Assembly: GCA_902636075.1 (NCBI GenBank)
Contig: CACPQM010000008.1
Coordinates: forward strand, 1-64,000
Direction: 5' to 3'
Length of the DNA stretch: 64,000 nucleotides
From: an uncultured Pelagibacteraceae bacterium
GTDB taxonomy: Bacteria > Pseudomonadota > Alphaproteobacteria > Pelagibacterales > Pelagibacteraceae
Part shown: positions 1-9,132 of the stretch, piece after piece
Position numbering within the stretch: position 1 is the first letter of the stretch
Layout of the letters: each line of letters begins with the position of its first letter
Notes under the pieces: generated by a model
Database searches by the model: none
What the model saw: only the letters and a program-made list of their open reading frames with translations
Told to the model about the DNA's origin: nothing
Program-made: the position numbers and the translations under genes

Positions 1-1
1 T

Positions 2-1172
2 CCATTAATAATATCAATCCCATATTATTTTGGTATTGAGAATATATCTTTACTAAATTCATATTTTGAAGCGATTTCAGGATTTACTTCAACAGGTTTT
101 ACAATTTTTGAAAATATTAAACAATTAGACGAAAGTCTGATTTTATGGAGGTCAACTTCACAATGGATTGGAGGAATATACTTCCTTTTTTTCAATTTTA
201 CTATTGATTGATATATTTGATAAAAATCTAAAACAATCTTTTACAGAATATTTGTCATTTAATTATAATGAAATTTTAAAACAATCACTTAAAATAATTA
301 TAATTTATTCCTCATTAACTTTACTAATATTCCTACTATTTAAGAGTATAAATTTAAGAACTTTTGATGCATTTAATTTGTCATTATCGATAATATCTTC
401 TGGTGGTTTTTTACCTACCAATAGAATTGATTACCTATTTGAAAGCAACGTTAGTAAAATTGTTTTATCATTTTGTATGATGTTATCTTTTTTTAGTCTT
501 TTTTTATTGTATAACCTTATTTTTTATACAAAAAAAAAAACCTATTTTTTAAGCGAAGATTTTAATCTCTTTGTTTATTTGTTAATTATAATTTCAATTT
601 GTTTTGTATTTTTAAATTCAAATAACAATTTTCTAATAATCTTAGTTGCAATATTAAGCAGTGTTTCAAATATTGGTATTTCTTTCGTCGATACACCAAA
701 CAATTTATTATTTATTTTTTTTATAATGGTAGTTATTGGTGGTTCTTTTTTTTCAACAAGTTCAGGTATAAGAGTTATTAAAATTTTAAGTTTGATAAAA
801 TTTTCTATAAATAATCTTCTATCACACACAAAACCAAATCAAATTTATTCAAATAAGGTTATATTAACAAATGAGAGTGCAGACAAAGCGGATATTAATA
901 AATATTTTTTTTCAATTATAATTTTTGTAATTTCATTATCTTTACTAACATTGTTGCTAACACTTTCAGATATCCAATTTGAAAAATCATTCAAACTTTC
1001 AATTTTGACAATTATGAATACAGTAAATTCTAGTATGTTTGAACTTTCAAACTTTGATTTTTATAATCTTTCTTTTTTAACTAAGATTTATTTAATACTT
1101 TTCATGATTATAGGTAGAGTAGAGTTGTTAACCATATTAATTTTATTTAAAAAATTTCTTTTCAAAAATTAA
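2..1172 (+). pseudogene. trkH: TrkH-type K+ uptake protein, 5' end outside window, one frameshift
   Basis: Membrane subunit of a Trk potassium transporter. The first frame runs from the window edge (base 2) to a TGA at 209-211 and carries the pore-loop motif FEAISGFTSTGFTIF and the WRSTSQWIGGIY segment typical of TrkH. The family then continues one frame over (open from 168 to 1172) with the later pore loops LSIISSGGF and IGGSFFSTSSGIR and many hydrophobic helices. The switch lies in a run of seven T at 186-192. Deleting one T joins the halves seamlessly (IYFLFSILLLID). The gene is therefore either a disrupted copy, a homopolymer sequencing error, or is read by slippage. The amino terminus lies upstream of the window. 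Identity as TrkH is firm; functional status is open. Confidence 0.82.
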
Positions 1173-1196
1173 ATTAGTATTATAAAGTTAATTTTT

Positions 1197-1273
1197 GCGC
1201 CCTTAGCTCAGCTGGATAGAGCATCGGTTTTCTAAACCGAGGGTCGGAGGTTCGAATCCTCCAGGGCGCGCCA
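1197..1273 (+). tRNA. tRNA-Arg (anticodon UCU)
   Basis: Cloverleaf read directly. The acceptor GCGCCCT pairs with AGGGCGC, with discriminator G and an encoded CCA at 1271-1273. The D-arm carries AGCTCAGCTGGATAGAGC. The anticodon stem TCGGT/ACCGA encloses loop TTTCTAA with anticodon TCT, and the T-arm carries GGTTCGAATCC. It reads AGA, the dominant arginine codon in this AT-rich genome. It stands alone between trkH and the amino-acid transporter operon. Confidence 0.97.
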
Positions 1274-1343
1274 GCATTAATTGATCAATATTGATGAGGT
1301 AATTTTACCATTGATGGTTGTATTAGTTTCTGCTTTACTTAAG

Positions 1344-1367
1344 TATTCAAAAATTACTTTTTGAATA
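1344..1367 (+). repeat. Perfect inverted repeat in the aapJ leader
   Basis: TATTCAAAAA and TTTTTGAATA form a perfect 10-bp inverted repeat around the loop TTAC, ending 30 bases before the aapJ start codon. It could be a 5' stem-loop in the messenger or a binding site for a dimeric regulator. No T-tract that would make it a terminator directly follows (next bases ATTTGTTAAC). The function is not established. Confidence 0.5.
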
Positions 1368-1397
1368 ATTTGTTAACAAATAAAAAAGAGGAAAATA

Positions 1398-2438
1398 ATG
1401 TTTAAAATAATAAAACAATTGACTTCTATAGTTGCTATGTTCGCTGTGCTATTTGCATTTTCAAATGAAACAATGGCTGCTAAGAAATCAAAAACTCTTG
1501 AGAACACAAAGAAAAGAGGCTTCGTAAGATGTGGTGTTTCTCAAGGTCTACCTGGATTTTCAAATGCTGATGAGTCTGGAAATTGGACAGGTATAGATGT
1601 TGATGTATGTAGAGCTGTTGCTGCTGCTACATTAGGAGATGCAACTAAAGTTAAATTCACTCCTTTAAGTGCAAAAGAAAGATTTACAGCACTTACATCT
1701 GGTGAAATTGATATCTTATCAAGAAACACTACTTGGACTTTGTCGAGAGATGCTGATATTGGTTTAACATTTGTTGGTGTAAATTTCTATGATGGACAAG
1801 GTTTCATGGTAAGAAAAGGTTCAGGAATAGCATCTACAAGTGAATTTAAAAATGGAACTTCAGTTTGTACAAACTTAGGAATTACAACCGAACTTAACAT
1901 GAGAGACTTCTTTGATTCAAAGGGAATTTCATATGAGCCAGTAGTTTTTGAGAAAGCTGACGAAGTCGTAGCTGCTTATGATGCAGGTAGATGTGATACA
2001 TACACTACAGATAAATCTGGTCTTGCTGCACAAAGAACTAAATTATCAGCTCCAGATGACCACGTAGTATTACCTGAAACTATTTCAAAAGAACCATTAG
2101 GACCAGTTGTACGTCAAGGTGATTCTGTTTGGGAAGATATAGTTAGATGGTCATTAAATACTATGATTGAAGCAGAGGAATATGGTGTTAATTCATCAAA
2201 TGCTGACATGATGAAAACTTCAAACAATCCAGCAATCAAAAGATTAGTTGGTGCTGAAGGTGAGTTAGGTGCAGCTTTTGGTTTAGATAACGACTGGAAC
2301 TTAAGAATTATCAAACAAGTTGGTAACTACGGTGAAAGCTACAAAAGAAATATAGCAGACACTGGAATTCTACCTGATAGAGGTCCAAATGAATTATGGA
2401 CAAAAGGTGGAATATTATACGTACCACCAGCAAGATAA
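1398..2438 (+). CDS. aapJ: General L-amino-acid ABC transporter, periplasmic binding protein
   Basis: Periplasmic receptor of the broad-specificity L-amino-acid transporter (AapJ/BztA/YhdW family, about 340 residues; this one has 346). A signal peptide covers residues 1-27 (hydrophobic core VAMFAVLFAFS, cleavage after MAA). The mature part opens with the family pattern TLENTKKRGFVRCGVSQGLPGF, shown here only in part (KRGFVRCGVSQG), followed by WTGIDVDVCRAVAAATLG and a ligand-site stretch LSRNTTWTLSRD. The start has a GAGG Shine-Dalgarno (AAAAGAGGAAAATA). It heads aapJQMP. A strong hairpin immediately after its stop probably lowers permease expression relative to this abundant binding protein. 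In SAR11 such receptors are among the most expressed proteins. Confidence 0.93.
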   Translation: MFKIIKQLTSIVAMFAVLFAFSNETMAAKKSKTLENTKKRGFVRCGVSQGLPGFSNADESGNWTGIDVDVCRAVAAATLGDATKVKFTPLSAKERFTALTSGEIDILSRNTTWTLSRDADIGLTFVGVNFYDGQGFMVRKGSGIASTSEFKNGTSVCTNLGITTELNMRDFFDSKGISYEPVVFEKADEVVAAYDAGRCDTYTTDKSGLAAQRTKLSAPDDHVVLPETISKEPLGPVVRQGDSVWEDIVRWSLNTMIEAEEYGVNSSNADMMKTSNNPAIKRLVGAEGELGAAFGLDNDWNLRIIKQVGNYGESYKRNIADTGILPDRGPNELWTKGGILYVPPAR

Positions 2439-2456
2439 TTTTATTTCAAATTACAT

Positions 2457-2489
2457 AAAAAGGGCTAGAAATATCTAGCCCTTTTTTTT
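2457..2489 (+). terminator. Intra-operonic stem-loop with T-tract between aapJ and aapQ
   Basis: GGGCTAGA (2462-2469) pairs with TCTAGCCC (2474-2481). The stem is extended by AAAA/TTTT, has a short loop, and is followed by eight T. It has the form of an intrinsic terminator but lies inside an operon, 19 bases after the aapJ stop and 13 before the aapQ start. It therefore most likely acts as a partial terminator or a 3'-end stabiliser for aapJ messenger. Confidence 0.85.
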
Positions 2490-2502
2490 ATTATAGATTC
2501 CT

Positions 2503-3654
2503 ATGAACAACATTATAAAAAGATATATACCTCAGATTTTAGCGATACTTTTTGTTGTTCTTATTTTTGGGTTTTTAACCCTGAATGCTCAGACCAATAT
2601 GGATAATAGAGGTATTGATTTTGGATTTGGATTTTTATCACAAGAATCCTCATTTGATGTCCAGTTTTCTTTAATTGAATATAGTGGATCAGATTCATAT
2701 GCCCGTGCTTTTCTAGTTGGACTTTTAAATACTTTGTTAGTTTCTTTTATAAGTATAATTATATGTACAATATTAGGTGTTATAATTGGTGTAGCAAGAT
2801 TATCATCTAATTACCTAATTAAAAACTCAGCTGCATGGTACGTCGAATTTTTCAGAAATATTCCATTACTGCTACAAATCTTTTTTTGGTATTACGCAGC
2901 TCTTAGAGCTTTACCTATGCCAGAGAAAGCTAATGCATGGTTTGGGGTAACTTATATGACTGTAAAAGGTTATTACATACCAGCAATGGTATGGGAAAAT
3001 TTGAATATTTTTTTATATTGTGGCCTTGCAGCAATAATTGCAATTTTTATACTAAGAAATTACGCAAATAAATTAAGAGATACACAAGGTAAACAAATTC
3101 CTGTGCTACTTTATTCGGTAGGTTTATTAATTGTATTGCCTCTTTTATCATTCTTATTTGGTGGAGTTTCCTTAGAATTTGAAATACCTGAGCTCAAAAA
3201 ATTATCAAAAATCTCTTATATTTATGAAGGTGGAATAAGTTTACCACCTGAATTAATAGCATTAGTTTTAGCACTATCTTTATATACGTCTACTTTTGTA
3301 GCAGAGTGCGTTAGAGCTGGTATTGAGGGAGTTAGCAAAGGCCAAAAAGAAGCTGCAGCATCTGTAGGTTTAACACCTAATCAAGTTTTAAAATTAGTTA
3401 TTATGCCTCAAGCTTTAAGAATTATTATACCGCCGACAACAAACCAATATTTAAATTTAACTAAAAATTCATCTTTGGCAGCCGCAATTGCTTATCCTGA
3501 TTTAGTACTTGTATTTGCAGGCACTGCTTTGATGCAGACAGGTAAGGCAATAGAAATTGTTTCAATAACAATGCTCACATATTTAACTATTAGTCTAACT
3601 ATTGCAGCAATAATGAATTGGTATAATAAAAAAATCGAAATTAAAGAAAAGTAA
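2503..3654 (+). CDS. aapQ: General L-amino-acid ABC transporter permease
   Basis: First of two inner-membrane permeases of the Aap/Bzt transporter (383 residues, usual length near 400). An N-terminal helix (residues 10-30) is followed by a periplasmic segment, then the permease core beginning around FLVGLLNTLLVSFISIIICT. The cytoplasmic coupling loop is EAAASVGLTPNQVLKLVIMP (residues 285-304), which contacts the ATPase. The gene follows the aapJ terminator-like hairpin and its TAATG stop/start overlaps aapM by one base, implying coupled translation of the two permeases. Confidence 0.92.
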   Translation: MNNIIKRYIPQILAILFVVLIFGFLTLNAQTNMDNRGIDFGFGFLSQESSFDVQFSLIEYSGSDSYARAFLVGLLNTLLVSFISIIICTILGVIIGVARLSSNYLIKNSAAWYVEFFRNIPLLLQIFFWYYAALRALPMPEKANAWFGVTYMTVKGYYIPAMVWENLNIFLYCGLAAIIAIFILRNYANKLRDTQGKQIPVLLYSVGLLIVLPLLSFLFGGVSLEFEIPELKKLSKISYIYEGGISLPPELIALVLALSLYTSTFVAECVRAGIEGVSKGQKEAAASVGLTPNQVLKLVIMPQALRIIIPPTTNQYLNLTKNSSLAAAIAYPDLVLVFAGTALMQTGKAIEIVSITMLTYLTISLTIAAIMNWYNKKIEIKEK

Positions 3655-4925
3655 TGCAAACAATAAATTTTTTAAAACCTAACAGAGATAACATTAAAAA
3701 TTATTCTATTATTGGATCATTTTTAGTTTTAGTAAGTTTAATTGATGTGATATCAAATGCCTTTTTAAAAGTAAATTTAACATCTTTTTTACCTGGATCC
3801 TTAACTACTTTGTTTCCATTAATAATAGGATTGATCGGATTAAATATGATGAGAATTGATTATTCAGGAAATAAAAAATTAGATTTATTAAATAAAAATA
3901 TAAACACAAATAATTTTAATGCTTTATTAACTTTATTAATATTATTTTCAATTATAAAAGCTCTTCCTCAGTCTCTAAGTTGGATGATTTTTGACGCTAC
4001 TATTTCAGGCGACTCAAAAGATGCTTGTACAGGTACGGGGGCTTGTTGGACTTACATTAAAGTTTGGTTCAGAAGGTTTATGTATGGAATGTATCCCAAT
4101 GAATTTCATTGGAGGATTAATACAGCATTTATATTAGTCATAGCACTTGGATTTGTTGGATATTTCATGAAAGAAAATTTGAAAAAATATCTAGCTTTAT
4201 ACTATGTAATTATTTATCCGGTTATTGCATATCTAGTAATTTACTATTTAATTTCTGGAGGATCATTTGGTCTTCAGTGGGTAGAGACGGGTGCATGGGG
4301 AGGATTGTCACTTACTTTCATAGTTTCTTTTTTCTGTCTAATTTTCTGTTTCCCACTAGGTATGATATTTGCATTAGGAAGAAGATCTAATCTTCCAGCA
4401 ATAAAATATATTTCAATTTGCTATATTGAATTTTGGAGAGGTGTTCCATTGATTACAGTACTATTTATGTCATCTGTAATGTTTCCAATGTTTTTACCTG
4501 AGGATTTTTTTATGGATAAATTAGTAAGAGTAATTATTGCAATTACATTATTTGAAGCTGCTTACTGTGCTGAAGTTATTAGAGGAGGTTTACAATCATT
4601 ACCTAGAGGCCAATACGATGCAGCAAAATCTTTAGGAATGGGTTATTGGAAAATGCATATTTTTGTGATTTTACCACAAGCACTAAAATTAGTTATTCCT
4701 GGAATAGCAAATACATTTTTAGCATTAGTTAAAGATACTCCTTTAATCTTTGTAGTTGGTTTAGCTGAATTAGCAGGTATGCTTGCTTTAGCAAAAACAA
4801 ATCCAAAATGGCTAGGCTTTGCGATGGAGGGATATATTTTTGCATCAATAGTATTCTGGATTATATGCTATGCAATGAGCAAATATAGTTATAACTTAGA
4901 GGCAAAATATAAAACTGAAAGATAA
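3654..4925 (+). CDS. aapM: General L-amino-acid ABC transporter permease
   Basis: Second permease of the Aap transporter (423 residues, family-typical length). Several N-terminal helices precede the transport core, which starts near WGGLSLTFIVSFFCLIFCFP. The EAA coupling loop reads YDAAKSLGMGYWKMHIFVIL (residues about 322-341). It forms a heterodimer with AapQ in the inner membrane. Its start overlaps the aapQ stop by one base, and aapP begins three bases after its stop, so the three genes form a tight translational unit. Confidence 0.92.
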   Translation: MQTINFLKPNRDNIKNYSIIGSFLVLVSLIDVISNAFLKVNLTSFLPGSLTTLFPLIIGLIGLNMMRIDYSGNKKLDLLNKNINTNNFNALLTLLILFSIIKALPQSLSWMIFDATISGDSKDACTGTGACWTYIKVWFRRFMYGMYPNEFHWRINTAFILVIALGFVGYFMKENLKKYLALYYVIIYPVIAYLVIYYLISGGSFGLQWVETGAWGGLSLTFIVSFFCLIFCFPLGMIFALGRRSNLPAIKYISICYIEFWRGVPLITVLFMSSVMFPMFLPEDFFMDKLVRVIIAITLFEAAYCAEVIRGGLQSLPRGQYDAAKSLGMGYWKMHIFVILPQALKLVIPGIANTFLALVKDTPLIFVVGLAELAGMLALAKTNPKWLGFAMEGYIFASIVFWIICYAMSKYSYNLEAKYKTER

Positions 4926-4928
4926 TAA

Positions 4929-5663
4929 ATGTCTGATCCAATTATAAAAATCCAAAATATGAATAAATGGTTTGGTGATTTTCAAGTTTTAAAAAATATA
5001 AATCTTGAGGTTGAGGCAAATAAAAAAATTGTAGTATGTGGACCATCAGGATCGGGTAAATCTACATTGATTAGATGTATCAATAGATTAGAAGAGCATC
5101 AAGAGGGTGATATAATTGTTGATGGAAATGAATTATCTGAAAAAACAAAAGATATTGAGAAAATAAGAGCTGAAGTTGGAATGGTTTTTCAACAATTCAA
5201 TTTATTTCCACATCTTTCAATATTAGATAATTGTACGCTTGCACCTATTTGGGTGAAAAAAATGCCAAAAAAAGAAGCTCAAGAACTTGCATTAGACCAA
5301 CTTAAAAAAGTACAAATAGATGATCAGGCCAATAAGTTCCCTGGACAACTCTCTGGAGGTCAACAACAGCGATGTGCGATAGCAAGAGCATTGTGTATGC
5401 AGCCAAAAATCATGTTATTTGATGAACCAACATCAGCCTTAGATCCAGAAATGATTAAAGAAGTGCTAGATGCAATGGTTAGTCTTGCAAAAGGTGGAAT
5501 GACTATGATCGTTGTGACACACGAGATGGGATTTGCTAAAGAAGTTGCTGATGAAGTCATTTTTATGGATGAAGGCATGATAATTGAGAAGGCAGACACC
5601 AAAGAATTCTTTGCTAACCCAAAGAGTGACAGAACTAAGCTTTTTTTAAGCCAAATTCTTTAA
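4929..5663 (+). CDS. aapP: General L-amino-acid ABC transporter ATPase
   Basis: Cytoplasmic ATPase driving the Aap transporter (244 residues, normal for polar amino-acid importers). The Walker [10 protein letters not shown] lies at residues 38-46, the signature is LSGGQQQR, the Walker B is [12 protein letters not shown] and the H-loop is VVTHEMGFA. It is close to the GlnQ/AapP type. It is the last gene of aapJQMP, followed by 145 bases to the next gene. No strong terminator was seen downstream. Confidence 0.94.
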   Translation: MSDPIIKIQNMNKWFGDFQVLKNINLEVEANKKIVVCGPSGSGKSTLIRCINRLEEHQEGDIIVDGNELSEKTKDIEKIRAEVGMVFQQFNLFPHLSILDNCTLAPIWVKKMPKKEAQELALDQLKKVQIDDQANKFPGQLSGGQQQRCAIARALCMQPKIMLFDEPTSALDPEMIKEVLDAMVSLAKGGMTMIVVTHEMGFAKEVADEVIFMDEGMIIEKADTKEFFANPKSDRTKLFLSQIL

Positions 5664-5808
5664 AATAATTCTAAAGACTTCATAAAAAGTTACTTGACAG
5701 CTTTGTAATAAGTTAAAAAAACCATTTTTTTTAAAAATTATTTTACTTGCATAAAGTTTTCTATTTAGATTAACTCACATTAATATTTTATTTAAAGAGG
5801 GGTCTTAA

Positions 5809-6180
5809 ATGGAAGATAATTTTAATAAACATCTTGGCAATAAGCTCAAGCTAAGACGATTAGCACTAGGTTTAACTCAAACTAAAGTAGCAAAAGCTAT
5901 AAACGTAACTTTTCAACAAATCCAAAAGTATGAAAAAGGAACTAATGGTGTAAGTTCAATTAGATTATTGCAACTTTCAAATTATTTAAAAGTTCCAATT
6001 AACTATTTCTTTGAAGATTTTTCAGAATATTTAGTAAATCTTGATAAATCAAAAGAGGGACATATGAATGTAAACTATAACTTCTTAGTTAAAGTTTATT
6101 CAGAGTTAACTCAGGATCAAAAAATTAAATTCGGAAAAAATTTACAAATAGCACAAATAAATACTTCTAAAGCTGTTTAA
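5809..6180 (+). CDS. XRE-family helix-turn-helix regulator
   Basis: Small DNA-binding protein (123 residues). Residues 9-65 are a Cro/C1-type helix-turn-helix: LGNKLKLRRLALGLTQTKVA, then INVTFQQIQKYEKGTNGVSS, the typical recognition helix for this alphaproteobacterial family, then LLQLSNYLKVPINYFFE. The C-terminal 50 residues have no recognised domain. The ribosome site AAAGAGGGG is strong, eight bases ahead of the ATG. The gene is transcribed alone, between the amino-acid transporter and two tRNAs on the other strand. Its target genes cannot be told from the sequence. Confidence 0.85.
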   Translation: MEDNFNKHLGNKLKLRRLALGLTQTKVAKAINVTFQQIQKYEKGTNGVSSIRLLQLSNYLKVPINYFFEDFSEYLVNLDKSKEGHMNVNYNFLVKVYSELTQDQKIKFGKNLQIAQINTSKAV

Positions 6181-6186
6181 TTAATT

Positions 6187-6262
6187 TGGCTCCTCGGGCA
6201 GGACTCGAACCTGCGACCAATTGATTAACAGTCAACTGCTCTACCAACTGAGCTACCGAGGA
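6187..6262 (-). tRNA. tRNA-Asn (anticodon GUU)
   Basis: On the minus strand the acceptor TCCTCGG pairs with CCGAGGA, with discriminator G and an encoded CCA (TGG at 6187-6189 on the plus strand). The anticodon stem GTTGA/TCAAT, with one G-T pair, encloses CTGTTAA, giving anticodon GTT. The T-arm GGTTCGAGTCC is standard. It lies 49 bases downstream of tRNA-Cys on the same strand and is probably co-transcribed with it. Confidence 0.96.
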
Positions 6263-6311
6263 ATATTTTCTCACAACTTACTTTTTTTAAAATTTATCTC
6301 AATACTTATTT

Positions 6312-6385
6312 TGGAGGCAACGCCCGGAATCGAACCGGGATACAAGGATTTGCAATCCTCTGCGTAACCATTCCGCCACGTTGCC
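6312..6385 (-). tRNA. tRNA-Cys (anticodon GCA)
   Basis: Minus-strand cloverleaf: acceptor GGCAACG/CGTTGCC, discriminator T as usual for tRNA-Cys, and an encoded CCA at 6312-6314. The anticodon loop TTGCAAA lies in the stem AGGAT/ATCCT, and the T-arm is GGTTCGATTCC. It is first of the Cys-Asn pair. The 119 bases between it and valS hold the promoters of both units, but no clear boxes could be assigned. Confidence 0.96.
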
Positions 6386-6504
6386 ATCAAATATAAAATA
6401 TTTGGTAATCGACATTTGTATAATTCATTTTGATCATTAGTCTATAAATTTAGCAATGATTTTCATTATTGTTTATTAATTTGATTAATTTATAAAACAA
6501 ATCA

Positions 6505-9132
6505 ATGAGTTTTGATAAATATGAGCATAAAAATGTAGAAAATAAAATCTACGATTATTGGGAAAAAAATGAATTATTTAAACCCAAAGAAAACTCAAAA
6601 AAATTCTCAATTGTAATTCCTCCACCAAATGTAACTGGAAGCCTTCATATGGGGCATGCTTTAAATAACTCTATTCAAGATGTTTTAACCAGATTTCATA
6701 GAATGAATAATTATGAAACTTTATGGCAACCTGGTACAGATCACGCAGGTATTGCAACCCAAGCATTAGTTGAAAAAAAACTTGCAAAAGAAGGTGTAAA
6801 AAAAAACGATTTAGGTAGAGAAAAATTTATAGAAAAAGTATGGGAATGGAAAAATGAGTATGGAGATATTATAATAAACCAACTTAAAAAACTCGGATGT
6901 TCTTGTGATTGGTCACGTAATGCATTCACAATGGATGAAAATTTATCTAAGTCAGTCATAAAAGTATTTGTCGATCTTTATAATAAAAAATTAATCTACA
7001 AAGCAAAAAAACTTGTTAATTGGGATGTTGTTTTAAAAACAGCAATATCTGATTTAGAGGTTGATCAACGTGAAGTAAACTCTCAACTTTATTATATAAA
7101 TTATCCTATAGAGGGATCAGATAAATTTATAACAATTGCAACAACTAGACCTGAAACTATGTTGGGAGATACTGCAATAGCAGTTAATCCAAAAGACGAT
7201 AGGTTTAAAGATATTGTTGGAAAGTCAGTTACAATACCTTTAGCAAATAGAAAAATAAAAGTAATAACAGATGACTATGCTGATCCTGAACAAGGAACTG
7301 GTGCAGTTAAAATTACTCCAGCACATGATTTTAATGATTATGATGTAGGTATTAGAAATAAGTTAGATGTAATTAATATATTTACTCCTGATGGAAAAAT
7401 AAATGACAATGCACCTGACCCATATAAAGGTTTAGATAGATTTGCTGCCAGAAAATTAATCTTAGAACATCTTGATGAGGGTGAATTTTTAGAAAAAATA
7501 GAAAAGTTAGTAAATAAAGTTCCTTATGGTGATAGATCTAATTCTATTATTGAACCTTATTTAACAGAGCAATGGTTTGTCGATGCTAAAACTTTAGCCA
7601 TCAAAGCAAAAGAAGTAGTAAATAATGGTAAGACTAAATTTTTTCCAGAAAATTGGTCTAAAACTTACTTTCAATGGATGGATAATATTGAACCTTGGTG
7701 TATTTCTCGTCAATTATGGTGGGGACATCAAATTCCAGCATGGTACGGGCCTGATCGAAAAATATTTGTAGCTGAAAATGAAGACGAATGTAAAAAACAG
7801 GCAAAAGAATTCTATTCAAAAGATGTGGAATTAAAAAGAGATGAAGATGTTCTGGATACTTGGTTTTCATCAGGTCTATGGCCATTTGCTACTTTAGGTT
7901 GGCCAGAAAAAACACCAGAAGTTGAAAAATTTTATCCAACAAGCGTTCTTGTTACTGGTTTTGATATCATATTTTTTTGGGTTGCTAGAATGATTATGAT
8001 GGGAACTGAGTTTTTAAAAGAAGAGCCTTTTAAAAATATATACGTTCACGCTTTAGTTAGAGATGAAAAGGGTCAAAAAATGTCTAAATCAAAAGGAAAT
8101 GTAATTGATCCTTTAGAACTTATTGAAAAATATAGTGCAGATGCTTTAAGATTTACTCTTTTGTCAATGGCATCGCCAGGTCGTGATGTAAAACTATCTG
8201 AAGACAGGGTTAAAGGTTATAGAAATTTCTTAAACAAAGTTTGGAATGCTAATAATTTTTTAAGACAAAATGAGTGTGATTTTAGTGACATTAAAAAACC
8301 TGAAAATCTTAAATTAACAATTAATAAGTGGATATTATCTGAACTAGTTAAAACAAAAAAAGAGACTGAAAACAGTTTAAAAAACTATAGATTTGATGAA
8401 GCCGCAAAGAATATTTATCAATTTGTATGGCATTCTTTTTGTGACTGGTATTTAGAGCTATCTAAAACTGTATTTAATTCTAATAATGATGAGGAGATTA
8501 AAGAACTAAGACAAACATCTTCATATGTCTTTAGAGAAATCTTAATAATACTGCATCCTTTCATCCCATTCGTTACAGAAGAGATTTGGTTGAATAACAA
8601 GTTAGATAAAAATGGAGGTGAATTTTTAATGTATGCTAATTGGTTGGAAAATGATTATCATGAAAAAAAATCTTATGATGAAATTAATAATATCATTAAT
8701 TTTATTACATCTATTAGATCATTTAAAAATGAATTAAACATTAGCCCTGGATCATATATTGAAATTTCAACAGAAAACACCAATAAAGAATATAAAAACT
8801 TTTTATCAGCTAATGAAAATATTTTAAAAAAAAATGGAAGAATTAAAAACTTTCATGATAATGATTTAAAAAAATCAGCTGCGAGTATTGTTATTAATGG
8901 AGAGTTATTCAAACTATATTTTGACCAAGATGTTGATCTAAATATGATTAAAACAACACTAGAGAAAAAAATCACTAAGATTAATGAAGAAATGAAAAAA
9001 ATTGATACTAGATTGTCAAATAAATCCTTTATGGACCGTGCGCCACAAAATATAGTAGATCAAGAGAAAAGCAACTTTGCTAATTTAGAAAAAGATGTTA
9101 AAAAAATAGAACTAACTCTTAAAGGTTTATAA
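6505..9132 (+). CDS. valS: Valine-tRNA ligase
   Basis: Charges tRNA-Val in the cytoplasm (875 residues, within the usual 850-950). Class I signatures are clear: the HIGH-type motif appears as [14 protein letters not shown] near residue 40 and KMSKS as [14 protein letters not shown] near residue 527. The editing domain lies between them ([17 protein letters not shown]) and an anticodon-binding domain follows. The C-terminal 70 residues form the ValS tRNA-binding coiled coil ([20 protein letters not shown]). The stop overlaps the ilvD start by one base, coupling valine use and valine synthesis in one transcript. Confidence 0.97.
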   Translation: MSFDKYEHKNVENKIYDYWEKNELFKPKENSKKFSIVIPPPNVTGSLHMGHALNNSIQDVLTRFHRMNNYETLWQPGTDHAGIATQALVEKKLAKEGVKKNDLGREKFIEKVWEWKNEYGDIIINQLKKLGCSCDWSRNAFTMDENLSKSVIKVFVDLYNKKLIYKAKKLVNWDVVLKTAISDLEVDQREVNSQLYYINYPIEGSDKFITIATTRPETMLGDTAIAVNPKDDRFKDIVGKSVTIPLANRKIKVITDDYADPEQGTGAVKITPAHDFNDYDVGIRNKLDVINIFTPDGKINDNAPDPYKGLDRFAARKLILEHLDEGEFLEKIEKLVNKVPYGDRSNSIIEPYLTEQWFVDAKTLAIKAKEVVNNGKTKFFPENWSKTYFQWMDNIEPWCISRQLWWGHQIPAWYGPDRKIFVAENEDECKKQAKEFYSKDVELKRDEDVLDTWFSSGLWPFATLGWPEKTPEVEKFYPTSVLVTGFDIIFFWVARMIMMGTEFLKEEPFKNIYVHALVRDEKGQKMSKSKGNVIDPLELIEKYSADALRFTLLSMASPGRDVKLSEDRVKGYRNFLNKVWNANNFLRQNECDFSDIKKPENLKLTINKWILSELVKTKKETENSLKNYRFDEAAKNIYQFVWHSFCDWYLELSKTVFNSNNDEEIKELRQTSSYVFREILIILHPFIPFVTEEIWLNNKLDKNGGEFLMYANWLENDYHEKKSYDEINNIINFITSIRSFKNELNISPGSYIEISTENTNKEYKNFLSANENILKKNGRIKNFHDNDLKKSAASIVINGELFKLYFDQDVDLNMIKTTLEKKITKINEEMKKIDTRLSNKSFMDRAPQNIVDQEKSNFANLEKDVKKIELTLKGL

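Noticed and set aside
5694..5699. TTGACA as a -35 box for the XRE gene
   Set aside because: No -10 box at 16-18 bp; the bases there are A-rich. Not enough to call a promoter.
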